Below are positions 1-6,978 of a stretch of 7,040 bases of DNA, in pieces. Numbering within the stretch: the stretch's first letter is position 1; the number at the start of each line of letters is the position of its first letter. A program made the position numbers and the translations under genes. The notes beneath the pieces were generated by a model. That model did not search any database and was not told the DNA's origin. It saw only the letters and a list, made by a program, of their open reading frames with translations. This stretch comes from DAOTUL01 sp034437435. GTDB lineage: Bacteria; Chloroflexota; Anaerolineae; Aggregatilineales; Phototrophicaceae. The stretch is taken from contig CAYQJO010000223.1 of assembly GCA_964417785.1 (NCBI GenBank), positions 1 to 7,040 on the forward strand, in the 5' to 3' direction.

Positions 1-742
1 GGCGCGTCAGGCTGGTGTTGACCTCGTGCAGCAGCACATCGCCGTCACCGGCATGGCTGTACAGGAACAGGCCGACGCCGGGCCGGGTGGCGTGGATGTG
101 CGCCCGCATCCGTGCCGATAGCTCCTCGGCGATTTCGCGCATGAAGGTGCGCCAGTCGGGATCGTCGTGCTCGGTCGGCACCTCGCGGCCAAAGCGGTCG
201 AAGAAGCGGCGGCGTGTGTGGACCCCGTGCCGGACATCGTGGAAGCTGCCGCTGTAATCCCACTCGGCATACCCGAACATGTTGAAGAAGATTCCATCGA
301 CCGGGTAGGTTTCCAGAATCTCGCTCAGGACTTCCAGGCTGCGCTCCTGGTAATATGGTCCGCAGGGATCGGTACTGTGCAGGCCGTTATACACCTGCGG
401 CTGACCGTCACGGCTGTGGACGCACCAGTCCGGGTGGTGCTGGTAGAGGTCGGCGTGAATCTTGCTGAAGTCCAGCCGCGAGATGACGCGCACGCCGCGC
501 TGGTGGGCGGCGCTCACGGCGTCGCCGATGAGGTCGCCGCTGGCACGGTCCGCCAGCCAGGGACTCGGATGCTGGAACGCGAGTTTCGACGGGTAAAACG
601 ACACGATGCCGCCGGTGTTGAGCAGCCAGGTATTGCCGTGCAGCGCCTGGATGTCGTCCAGAACGCGCTCGACATCGAGTGAGGCGTCGATCTCGCGCAG
701 GTTGGTTTGCACGATGCGGAAGGGTTTGTTCCACCAGGTCAT
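1..742 (-). CDS. GHL6-type hypothetical glycosyl hydrolase, N-terminal part (runs off left edge)
   Basis: The open frame gives 247 residues from ATG (742-740) to the window edge without a stop, so the C-terminus is missing. The N-terminus (MTWWNKPFRIVQTNLREIDA), residues 88-106 (SRLDFSKIHADLYQHHPDW) and residues 147-158 (PVDGIFFNMFGY) match what I recall of the 'hypothetical glycosyl hydrolase 6' (GHL6) family, a TIM-barrel-like group related to glycosidases. Family members are usually several hundred residues longer, with further domains beyond the barrel, so probably only about a third is visible. No signal peptide or membrane segment is seen, so it is likely cytoplasmic. The start overlaps the upstream DUF4058 stop (ATGA, 739-742), and a GGAG lies 11 bases upstream inside that gene, indicating translational coupling. 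Substrate and activity are unknown; catalytic acids cannot be assigned. The family call rests on remembered motifs, not a search. Confidence 0.82.
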   Translation of the reverse strand, partial: MTWWNKPFRIVQTNLREIDASLDVERVLDDIQALHGNTWLLNTGGIVSFYPSKLAFQHPSPWLADRASGDLIGDAVSAAHQRGVRVISRLDFSKIHADLYQHHPDWCVHSRDGQPQVYNGLHSTDPCGPYYQERSLEVLSEILETYPVDGIFFNMFGYAEWDYSGSFHDVRHGVHTRRRFFDRFGREVPTEHDDPDWRTFMREIAEELSARMRAHIHATRPGVGLFLYSHAGDGDVLLHEVNTSLTR

Positions 743-1548
743 TGTTTTGTCTGCTCCAGAATGTAACGTTGATCGTCTTGGCTATAGGTATCGAATCGCT
801 CCGGCGGCTGCGTCAGGTCGATGATGCGCGACCAGCGGCCACGCTCGACGGTGTGACGGTAGACCGGGTTGAGGTCGAGAATCACAACGTCGTCGCCAGC
901 CAGCGGCAGCGGGAACGGCTTCAACGGGCTGTCAACGCCGAAGCCATAAACACGCACATGGCCGCTGCGTGGATCGCTGACGGCGCTGTAATACGGCAGG
1001 CTGTCGGGGTCCGCCGGATAGTGCGGCAGCGTCAGGATGGGCGACGGCGATTCGTGCAGGTAGTCGATTTCCACCAGCGGCACGCCGGTTTGCAGGAATT
1101 CGGCGCGGCGGTCGTGATAGGCGCTGTCGCGCCGTTTGTTCCAGGGTGACAACAATTCGACACGGGTCACGATGCGACCGAGACGGTTTTGATCGCCGAC
1201 CTCGCGCACAACGGCGGCATACGGATGTTGCAGGTTCTCGACGGTGGCGAGCAATTCCGCCTCCCAGGTGGGTTGAAGGGCGGGTTGTGCCGGGGAACCC
1301 GATGGCCCTGGCGATTGTTGGAAGACAGTGACGTCGGGTTGCGGTCGGCCAAATTCCCAGTCGGAACTGCGCACCTGTAGCGATTGTTCCGCGTAGGCGA
1401 TGTAGGCGTCCGGCAGCAGCGTGTTGAGTTCATCCACGATATGGCCGATGTGGCTGGTGTGGAAGGTGTGCCACAGCGCCGGTTGATCGGGTACGCCGGG
1501 TGTTTGCAGGATGCTGTTCAGGTGCGGGAGGATGCCGGGAAAGGTCAT
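739..1548 (-). CDS. DUF4058 family protein
   Basis: A complete 269-residue protein, about the usual length for DUF4058. The start is well supported: FPGILPHLNS (residues 3-12) corresponds to the family's N-terminal FPGMDPYLE-like motif, and GAGG sits seven bases before the ATG. Other family marks are a Pro-Asp in a strand (QPDVTVF, 70-76), VTRVELLSPWNKR (127-139), the YHDRRAEFLQTGVPLVEIDYL block (144-164, conserved E160 and D162), and a C-terminal RWSRIIDL segment. There are no membrane segments and no signal peptide. The biochemical function of the family is not known to me. The PD...ExLSP...VEID pattern recalls Uma2/DUF820-like PD-(D/E)XK-fold proteins, which is my inference only. It lies 73 bases downstream of the ATPase gene and overlaps the glycosidase-like gene by four bases, so it is the middle gene of the presumed operon. 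Confidence 0.88.
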   Translation of the reverse strand: MTFPGILPHLNSILQTPGVPDQPALWHTFHTSHIGHIVDELNTLLPDAYIAYAEQSLQVRSSDWEFGRPQPDVTVFQQSPGPSGSPAQPALQPTWEAELLATVENLQHPYAAVVREVGDQNRLGRIVTRVELLSPWNKRRDSAYHDRRAEFLQTGVPLVEIDYLHESPSPILTLPHYPADPDSLPYYSAVSDPRSGHVRVYGFGVDSPLKPFPLPLAGDDVVILDLNPVYRHTVERGRWSRIIDLTQPPERFDTYSQDDQRYILEQTKQ

Positions 1549-1555
1549 GGCACAT

Positions 1556-1559
1556 CCTC
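1556..1559 (-). promoter_or_regulatory. Ribosome binding site of the DUF4058 gene
   Basis: GAGG on the minus strand with a seven-base spacer (ATGTGCC) before the ATG at 1548. Together with the family N-terminal motif it decides the start. Confidence 0.55.
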
Positions 1560-1567
1560 GGCAAAGT

Positions 1568-1594
1568 CCCCCTCGCCCCTTGTGGGAGAGGGGG
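1568..1594. repeat. Hairpin in the intergenic C/G-rich repeat
   Basis: CCCCCTC (1568-1574) pairs perfectly with GAGGGGG (1588-1594). After a G/A mismatch, CCC (1576-1578) pairs with GGG (1584-1586) around the loop CTTGT. The hairpin lies between the ATPase stop and the DUF4058 start, about 20 bases before that ATG. On the transcribed (minus) strand no U-run follows, only ACTTTGCC, so it does not look like an intrinsic terminator. It may affect mRNA stability or the relative output of the two cistrons. It belongs to the longer repeat at 1568-1610. Confidence 0.75.
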
Positions 1595-1610
1595 ATTTAG
1601 GGGGTGAGGG
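1568..1610 (-). repeat. Interspersed C/G-rich repeat, downstream copy
   Basis: Read on the minus strand this begins CCCTCACCCCCTAAATCCCC and continues with CCTCTCCCACAAGGGG. This style of sequence is a frequent intergenic repeat in Chloroflexota and some other bacteria. A shorter, degenerate copy in the opposite orientation sits in the leader of the ATPase gene at 6909-6930, so the two copies flank that gene as inverted repeats. The plus strand carries four G-runs of at least three (1584-1610). Genome-wide copy number cannot be judged from this window. Confidence 0.6.
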
Positions 1611-1621
1611 CCAAATAATCA

Positions 1622-4600
1622 TCATGATCTTTCCTGCAATTTGACCAGCACCGGCAGGATGCTGGTGAAGGTCTCCAGGTCCGGGTATTTGTCTTTCATG
1701 ATGTCCGACTCGGACCAGCTACGACACACGACCTCCACCCGCCCCTGCTGGGCGCGGGGATCGCGGATGTTCATCACGCGCAGCCGCCGGGTGAGGAAGC
1801 GCAGCAGCATATCGACATGGAAATCGGACTCGGCGCTGGCGGCGGTGTGATGGCCCGCCGAGCAAAAGGCGTCGATGGCCTCGTCGTCGAGACCGGCTTT
1901 CTGCGCCAGCACGCCGCGTATCATATCCAGTCGGGCGAAATCGTGGCTGCAACCGTCGGGCAGTTCGCCGGGATCGCCGCCGGTCAATTCGCGCACCAGT
2001 TGCAGCAGCGGTAATTCCATGCTGGTCTTCAAGCGCTCGTATAGATCGGCCAGTGCCTTGTGATATTCGTCGCTCAGACTGTTATCGGTGATGTAGCGAT
2101 TCATGAAGCGCTGGTAGGTCATCTCGTCGCTGCTGACATTATCCAGGTACTTTTCCAGCTTATGCAGGCTGGTCACATAGCGCAGTTCCAGCAGGTCCAC
2201 CAGCACCCCGGCCTGGACTGGCAGCGCGTCGATCTCCCAGGCCAGATCGTAACTCTTTTGCAGCCACGCGAGCGCCTCGCGCCGGTAGGCTGTGCGGTCG
2301 TCCTGGAACAGATACAGGTTCCAGTAGATGCGGCCAATCTCGCGGTAGGCCGCCGCCAGTTCCGCCTGCCGGTAGGTGTCCGGTTCGTCATCGAGCCAGG
2401 GCTGGAGATAACCGAGGGCGGAAAACTCCTGCGTCTCATCCAGCGGGACCACGCCATAGGCTTTGAGCGCGTCCTTAAGCTGCTGCGTCTGCTGTGCGAT
2501 GGCGTCCGGCGGCGGCGCGTGGTACTGGATGACGTATTCGTCGCTGCGGTAAAGGTGGGTCAATCCGGCCTGCCGCGAGCGCTCGCGCAGCAGGTCTTCG
2601 ATCTCGGCCCGCATACGCTCCTCAATGTCGAGAAAAGCATCGACCTGCTGTAACTGGCGCTGCGCCTGGGCGAACACATCGTCCACCATGCCATGCGCCC
2701 CGCGCAGTCCGGCCACCCTGCCCCAGGTCTGGTAGACCACGCCTCCGGCAATACGGGCGCGGAGCAGACCCACATCGTCGTCCAGGTCGTCCATGAAGTG
2801 CTGCGCATGGCGGGCATACAGCCACGCCGAGAGATAATCGCCCTGCTGCGCCAGGATGTAGCACAGTTGCAGCATACACTCGGCTCCGTCGTGGCTGTTG
2901 TGGTCGCGCAGCAGATCGTCCAGCGCCGCTTCCAGCACCGACTGCGCCACCGCGATATGACCGCGAAAGCGCAGGTAGCGGGCCACTTCTAGCTTGAGCG
3001 GTCCGCGCACCCCGGCCAGATACCAGCCCTGACGCGCCGCCAGCAGCAGCAGATTGTCGTCATGGTGCAGCCGCACCCGCGCCACCGCCAGCGTCAACTG
3101 CACCCAGTCTATCGGCTGGCCCTCCCAGGTGGGCAGCGGCAGGCCGTCCGGGTCGGCGTACCGCGAATAGAGCGCGTCCAGCAGGTCCTCGCCCGGCTGT
3201 TCATCCAGCATGTCGGCCAGACCGGGGAAGGCCAGCAGCAGCAACCCGCGCTGAATCTGGTTGCGCACATCGCGCTGACTCAGCAGCGACACCAGCGAAT
3301 GAGCGGTGTCGAAATCCTGGCGGGCGCACACCTGGGCGACGGTGGCATAGGGTCCGCCGGTGGCCTCGCCGAACGCCTTGAGATGTTCATGGTAGGCGCG
3401 GGCGCGGAAGATGCGGCACAGGTGCGGAAGCTGCGGCATGATCCAGCGCAGGCGCGGGTGTTTGCGTGCGCTGCCAACTTCGGCCTCGTTGCGTTCCTTC
3501 CAGGCCGCCTCCATCTGATCGCACCAATCGATGAGCAGAACCGCATAGCCAGCGCTGAGCATGGACTCAAACTGGCGTTCCAGGAATTCCAGCGGCGCTT
3601 TGAAGGCCACCACATGATAGCCGCTCTGGCTGCCGGTTTGCAGCAGCGCCCTGATGTAATGGGCGATGGCGCGGTCAAACAGGGTGGCGTCGCGCAGGCC
3701 GATGGCGTCCATCTGCGCCAGCGCCCCCGCCATCTGCTCGACCTTGCCCAGCACCACCGATACACTCGTCTCCACGTCGGGATTGCTCGCCAGCACGCGC
3801 TGAATCTCGTGGAACTCCGCCGAGTCCATCAGGTGTTGGCGGTAATTGAAGTCCGCGTAATCGAGGACGCCCATCGCCCGCTGGCGGAATTTGAACTCGA
3901 TGCGTGTTTGCAGCGCGGTGATGTAGCGGTAGGGATCGTCAAAGATGGGGTTATCGAAGCGCAGCAGCAAGCGCCAACCGTTGTTAAAGTAGGTGCTGGC
4001 CTTCTCGATCACGGCTCGCACCGCCTCGTTGTAGGCGCGGCGGCTCTCCACCTCGTCGCGGTCGAGGGTGCGCAGGCGGTAGAGTTCCAGCCGGGTGTGC
4101 GAGAAATAGGCCTGGATCAACTCGCCGCGCACCAGGAAGTTGCGCTCGTACAGCGATTGCAGGATTTCGATGCCGGTTCCCAGGTTCTCGCGGGCGCGGT
4201 CGTAGAGATGATCGCTGGCCGCCGGGTCGAAATTGTCTTCCAGCGCGTTGTAGAAGGTCGAAGCCAGCCGGATATGGGCCAGCGCCAGCGACTCGCGCTC
4301 GGATTCATCGTCGCCGCGTGCCAGCGCCAGCAGACGCGCCTGCTCGGCGGCGAAAAACGCGCTCTCGTAATTGCCGCACAAACGGTTGACCAGACTCAGC
4401 GTCAGCAGGCTGCGCATGATCTCGTAGCTGCGGCGTGTTTGCAGCAGGATGTAATAGGCGATTTGCGTCATGTGCAGGGCGCTGTGGGCATTGATGTAGC
4501 GCTCGGCGAAGGCATAGCGGTAGAGCAGCTCGCCGAAGTCGCGCCAGCGCCGTGAGGGATCGCTGCTGTCCTCGTCGCGGAAGGATTCCAGTGCGACGCG

Positions 4601-6880
4601 ATAATAGTCGATGGCGCTGTCCACCTTCCAGTCGAGCCGGTTGAGCCAGCCCTGCATCAGCGCCACCCGGCTGCGGAAGCGCGTCAGGTCGGTCGCGCCG
4701 GCCTTTAACCCGCGCTCCACGATGCGATGGGCGGCGCTGAACGACTCGCGGGCCGCGTCCAGGTTGGTGTGGATGTTGCGGATGGCCGAACTGCCCTTGT
4801 GCAGGTTCAACTGGATGCGGATGGCGTCAATGCCGGTGTCGTCCAGCGCGTTGAAGTAGCGCAGCAAATCGTCGTATTCGCGCTCGGCCCGGTCGTGTTC
4901 GCCCTGATCGCTCAGGAACAGTTCGATCTCGCGCTGGCGCACCCGGTAGAAATAGCGCGGTTTGAAGATGTCGGGTTCGTCGGCGTGGTCGGCCACCCAA
5001 TCGGCGATGCGCTGGTCGGGCTGCATCTCGATGTCGTCGCGCACGCGCTCGATCAACGCGGCCCGCATGGTGTCCACCGGGCTGCGTCCGTTGTGGTCGT
5101 CGCTGCGCGGTGGCAGCAGACCGCGATTGCTGGATACCATGCGCCAGCGGCGGTCGAAGACGTCGATGCAGCGTTTGAGATAGGCGGCGCGGTCGCGACC
5201 CACCATCGCCGCCGGGGCGTTATGGTCGCGGATCAGCGGGCCGATCTCGCCCAGGATGCGCGTCATCTCGTGGACCAGAACCGTCTCCTCCAGTTCAAGC
5301 TGCTGCTGGTCGATGGCGGCCTGCAACGAAATCAGGCCGGTATCGACACCGCCATCGGCTTCGGCACCGGGCAGATTGCGCAGTCCCGGCGCGGACGGCG
5401 ACTCGGTCTGGCGGCCATAAACCACCTGATTCACGCGCCAGCGGGCCAGCGTATCCAGTTCCGGCATGATGTTCTGGCCGTGACTGATGAGCCGGGCGAT
5501 GGTGTCCTGAATCTCGCTCTGGCGGTCCAGGTAGCGGTCCAGAATCTTCATGAGGACCTGCACCTTGTTCACGCGCAGCGGCTCGGTGACGTGCGTCTCG
5601 ATCAAGCGGCGGGCCTCGTCGAACAGGGTCAGCGTGTCGTCGGGGTGGCGCTTGACGAATTCCAGCCGCTTGAGGTCTTCGTAGATCGCGCCGCCGGCCT
5701 CGCCGGTAAACTCGCGGATCATGGCGCGGTCGAAGTGATACGGCCCCAGGCTCATATAGCGCAGGACAATCTCGGATTTGCGCGTGGCCGTCAGGTAGGC
5801 GCGGACCAGCGAGCGCTCGGTCTGCTCTTTGTCGCCGGTGAACATGGTCCGGTCGATGGCGCGGGTGCGTTTGTAGATTTCGGCCAGGATGACCAGATAG
5901 ATCGGGCGATACAGCGGCGGCCTGCCGGGGACCGCATCGGCAAAGGCGGCGAAGAACGAATCCAGGATGTCGGGCGCGATGCGCTGGTACAGCTTCGACT
6001 GGCGTGAATCTTCATCCTCGTACTCAGCGGGCGGCAGCACCAGCAGCGCCAGGATGTCCTCGGCGTAGCGGCGTTCCAGTCCGCCGATGTGGAAGGGGTC
6101 GGTGATGTCCTCGCCGGGATGGTGTAGGAAATCGGCGTCGGGCAGATACCAGTCGTAAGGCTGCTGGCGGTCGCGGCTCTCGTAATCGCGCCCGGAGAGG
6201 ATGAAGACCGTGCGCGGCAGCGTGTAAATCTGCTCGCGGATGAAGGCCACGATGCGCTCCACCATCTGCTGCTCAAAGGCGCTGTCCATGCGCTGAAGTT
6301 CTTCCACCGTGTCGAAGATGATGACCATCATGTAGTTGGCCCGTACCAGCGCGTGATACAGGTCACGGAAGGCCGCGAACAGATCGGCCTTGAAGGCATC
6401 CACATCGCCCACGAAGTCGCGCCGGGCCTGACTCAGGTGTTGCAGGCTGTCGAAGAAGGCCTGGAAGTAGCGCTCATCGACCTCGCGCTCGATCTCGGTG
6501 ATGCGTTCGTCGGCACCGTCGGCCTGCCTCAGACGTCCCTCTGCCCGGTAAATGTCGCGTTCGTCGCGCTCGCTGTGTGTGCGGTGGGCTTTGACCTGCT
6601 GGCGCAGGGTCTGGACAAGCTGGAAGATGAGGCTTTCATCCAGGAGTGAACTGGGCGACTGCATATCGATGAACGCCGTCAGCACCGCCCGGCTGCCGGT
6701 CACGCCGTCGGATTGCAGCCGGGCGGCCAGATAGCGCATGAGATAGGTCTTGCCGACTCCCCCGCCCTCGACGATGAAGACCCAATCGCGGGCCGTGCGC
6801 GGTCGGGGGTTGGTGGCGACCCGTTCCACCACATGATAAAGCTGGTCAAGCTGCGATTCGCGTCCGATGAGTTCGGTCAT
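1622..6880 (-). CDS. Giant STAND/AAA-type ATPase with winged-helix and TPR-like repeats (1752 aa)
   Basis: The N-terminus MTELIGRESQLDQL places the 'GRExxL' motif of STAND and related ATPases right at the start, which supports this ATG, as does GTGAGGT just upstream. Walker A is EGGGVGKT (residues 38-45) and Walker B is MVIIFDTVEEL (185-195, D190, E193/E194). A sensor-like strand TVFILSGRD (224-232) and a helix HIGGLERRYAEDILALL (264-280) follow. Residues about 365-432 look like a winged helix (FDRAMIREFTG ... LKRLEFVKR ... LTLFDEARRLIETHV). From about 640 to the end the protein is helical with TPR-like units, e.g. 652-676, 744-767, 830-855, 1301-1324, 1340-1363, 1512-1549 and 1654-1678. No N-terminal effector, transmembrane segment or signal peptide is seen, so it is probably cytoplasmic. 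Family knowledge suggests nucleotide-dependent oligomerisation with the repeats sensing or scaffolding; the ligand is unknown. Oddities are E38 in place of the first P-loop glycine and a charged insertion at about 98-140. Could be an Avs-like defence protein or a regulator. Confidence 0.9.
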   Translation of the reverse strand: MTELIGRESQLDQLYHVVERVATNPRPRTARDWVFIVEGGGVGKTYLMRYLAARLQSDGVTGSRAVLTAFIDMQSPSSLLDESLIFQLVQTLRQQVKAHRTHSERDERDIYRAEGRLRQADGADERITEIEREVDERYFQAFFDSLQHLSQARRDFVGDVDAFKADLFAAFRDLYHALVRANYMMVIIFDTVEELQRMDSAFEQQMVERIVAFIREQIYTLPRTVFILSGRDYESRDRQQPYDWYLPDADFLHHPGEDITDPFHIGGLERRYAEDILALLVLPPAEYEDEDSRQSKLYQRIAPDILDSFFAAFADAVPGRPPLYRPIYLVILAEIYKRTRAIDRTMFTGDKEQTERSLVRAYLTATRKSEIVLRYMSLGPYHFDRAMIREFTGEAGGAIYEDLKRLEFVKRHPDDTLTLFDEARRLIETHVTEPLRVNKVQVLMKILDRYLDRQSEIQDTIARLISHGQNIMPELDTLARWRVNQVVYGRQTESPSAPGLRNLPGAEADGGVDTGLISLQAAIDQQQLELEETVLVHEMTRILGEIGPLIRDHNAPAAMVGRDRAAYLKRCIDVFDRRWRMVSSNRGLLPPRSDDHNGRSPVDTMRAALIERVRDDIEMQPDQRIADWVADHADEPDIFKPRYFYRVRQREIELFLSDQGEHDRAEREYDDLLRYFNALDDTGIDAIRIQLNLHKGSSAIRNIHTNLDAARESFSAAHRIVERGLKAGATDLTRFRSRVALMQGWLNRLDWKVDSAIDYYRVALESFRDEDSSDPSRRWRDFGELLYRYAFAERYINAHSALHMTQIAYYILLQTRRSYEIMRSLLTLSLVNRLCGNYESAFFAAEQARLLALARGDDESERESLALAHIRLASTFYNALEDNFDPAASDHLYDRARENLGTGIEILQSLYERNFLVRGELIQAYFSHTRLELYRLRTLDRDEVESRRAYNEAVRAVIEKASTYFNNGWRLLLRFDNPIFDDPYRYITALQTRIEFKFRQRAMGVLDYADFNYRQHLMDSAEFHEIQRVLASNPDVETSVSVVLGKVEQMAGALAQMDAIGLRDATLFDRAIAHYIRALLQTGSQSGYHVVAFKAPLEFLERQFESMLSAGYAVLLIDWCDQMEAAWKERNEAEVGSARKHPRLRWIMPQLPHLCRIFRARAYHEHLKAFGEATGGPYATVAQVCARQDFDTAHSLVSLLSQRDVRNQIQRGLLLLAFPGLADMLDEQPGEDLLDALYSRYADPDGLPLPTWEGQPIDWVQLTLAVARVRLHHDDNLLLLAARQGWYLAGVRGPLKLEVARYLRFRGHIAVAQSVLEAALDDLLRDHNSHDGAECMLQLCYILAQQGDYLSAWLYARHAQHFMDDLDDDVGLLRARIAGGVVYQTWGRVAGLRGAHGMVDDVFAQAQRQLQQVDAFLDIEERMRAEIEDLLRERSRQAGLTHLYRSDEYVIQYHAPPPDAIAQQTQQLKDALKAYGVVPLDETQEFSALGYLQPWLDDEPDTYRQAELAAAYREIGRIYWNLYLFQDDRTAYRREALAWLQKSYDLAWEIDALPVQAGVLVDLLELRYVTSLHKLEKYLDNVSSDEMTYQRFMNRYITDNSLSDEYHKALADLYERLKTSMELPLLQLVRELTGGDPGELPDGCSHDFARLDMIRGVLAQKAGLDDEAIDAFCSAGHHTAASAESDFHVDMLLRFLTRRLRVMNIRDPRAQQGRVEVVCRSWSESDIMKDKYPDLETFTSILPVLVKLQERS

Positions 6881-6896
6881 TTTACCTCACTTCCCG
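6881..6896 (-). promoter_or_regulatory. Ribosome binding site of the ATPase gene
   Basis: The minus strand reads CGGGAAGTGAGGTAAA immediately before ATG. GTGAGGT is a good Shine-Dalgarno match, though the spacing is short, and it fixes the start at 6880. Confidence 0.6.
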
Positions 6897-6908
6897 GTTG
6901 ATTTCTGA

Positions 6909-6930
6909 CCTCACCCCAACCCCTCTCCAA
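6909..6930 (+). repeat. Interspersed C/G-rich repeat, degenerate upstream copy
   Basis: CCTCACCCCAACCCCTCTCC (6909-6928) followed by AA matches the minus-strand reading of 1568-1610 (CCTCACCCCC, a few different bases, then CCCCTCTCCC) but is shorter in the middle and lacks the hairpin arm. It lies in the presumed 5' UTR of the ATPase gene, where the RNA would read GGAGAGGGGTTGGGGTGAGG. Confidence 0.5.
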
Positions 6931-6934
6931 TTTG

Positions 6935-6962
6935 GCTATACATTACCCACATTCGGGGTCAA
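6935..6962 (-). promoter_or_regulatory. Candidate sigma-70-type promoter for the ATPase operon
   Basis: On the minus strand TTGACC (6962-6957, 5 of 6 matches to TTGACA) is followed by a 16-base spacer and TATAGC (6940-6935, 4 of 6 matches to TATAAT). A start near 6928 would give a leader of roughly 48 bases before the ATG at 6880. The surrounding region is AT-richer than the coding sequence. This is the only convincing promoter-like pair on this strand in the window, and it would serve all three genes. Confidence 0.5.
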
Positions 6963-6978
6963 GGGGCGCAGGGAAGAA

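Larger units (their letters stand above)
1545..1625 (-). other. 26-codon mini-ORF bridging the ATPase and DUF4058 genes
   Basis: An ATG (1625-1623) overlaps the ATPase stop TGA (1624-1622) as ATGA. The frame runs open for 26 codons and ends at TGA (1547-1545), which overlaps the DUF4058 ATG (1548-1546), again as ATGA. The peptide is MMIIWPSPPKSPSP followed by TRGEGDFAEDVP; most of it is simply the translation of the C/G-rich repeat, so a functional peptide is unlikely. The arrangement could still let ribosomes continue through the hairpin and couple the two genes. The DUF4058 gene also has its own GAGG site, so coupling is not required. Confidence 0.25.

Noticed and set aside
167..682. 171-codon plus-strand open frame opposite the GHL6-like gene
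   Set aside because: In antisense register with the GHL6-like gene, whose minus-strand translation shows clear family motifs.
679..1149. 156-codon plus-strand open frame opposite the DUF4058 gene
   Set aside because: In antisense register with the DUF4058 gene; the minus product has the family motifs.
1568..1594. Intrinsic terminator after the ATPase gene
   Set aside because: The stem is strong, but on the transcribed strand it is followed by ACTTTGCC rather than a U-run, and the DUF4058 ribosome binding site follows at once.
1384..1644. 86-codon plus-strand frame ending in a Gly/Pro/Ser-rich tail (SPSPLVGEGDLGGEG)
   Set aside because: The tail is the translation of the C/G-rich repeat and the rest is antisense to the DUF4058 start; such tails are a common repeat artefact.
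2060..2653. 197-codon plus-strand open frame
   Set aside because: Codon-aligned shadow of the ATPase gene's C-terminal part; no own ribosome binding site or family motif seen.
3062..4555. 497-codon open frame on the plus strand opposite the ATPase gene
   Set aside because: It is in exact codon register with the minus-strand gene. In that register plus-strand stops require TTA, CTA or TCA codons in the real gene, which are rare in this GC-rich sequence, so long antisense frames arise passively. The product is low-complexity and rich in Gln, Ala, Val and His, with no recognisable motif.
4727..6007. 426-codon open frame on the plus strand opposite the ATPase gene
   Set aside because: Same codon-aligned antisense effect. 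The minus strand carries clear Walker A/B and repeat motifs while the plus product resembles nothing known.
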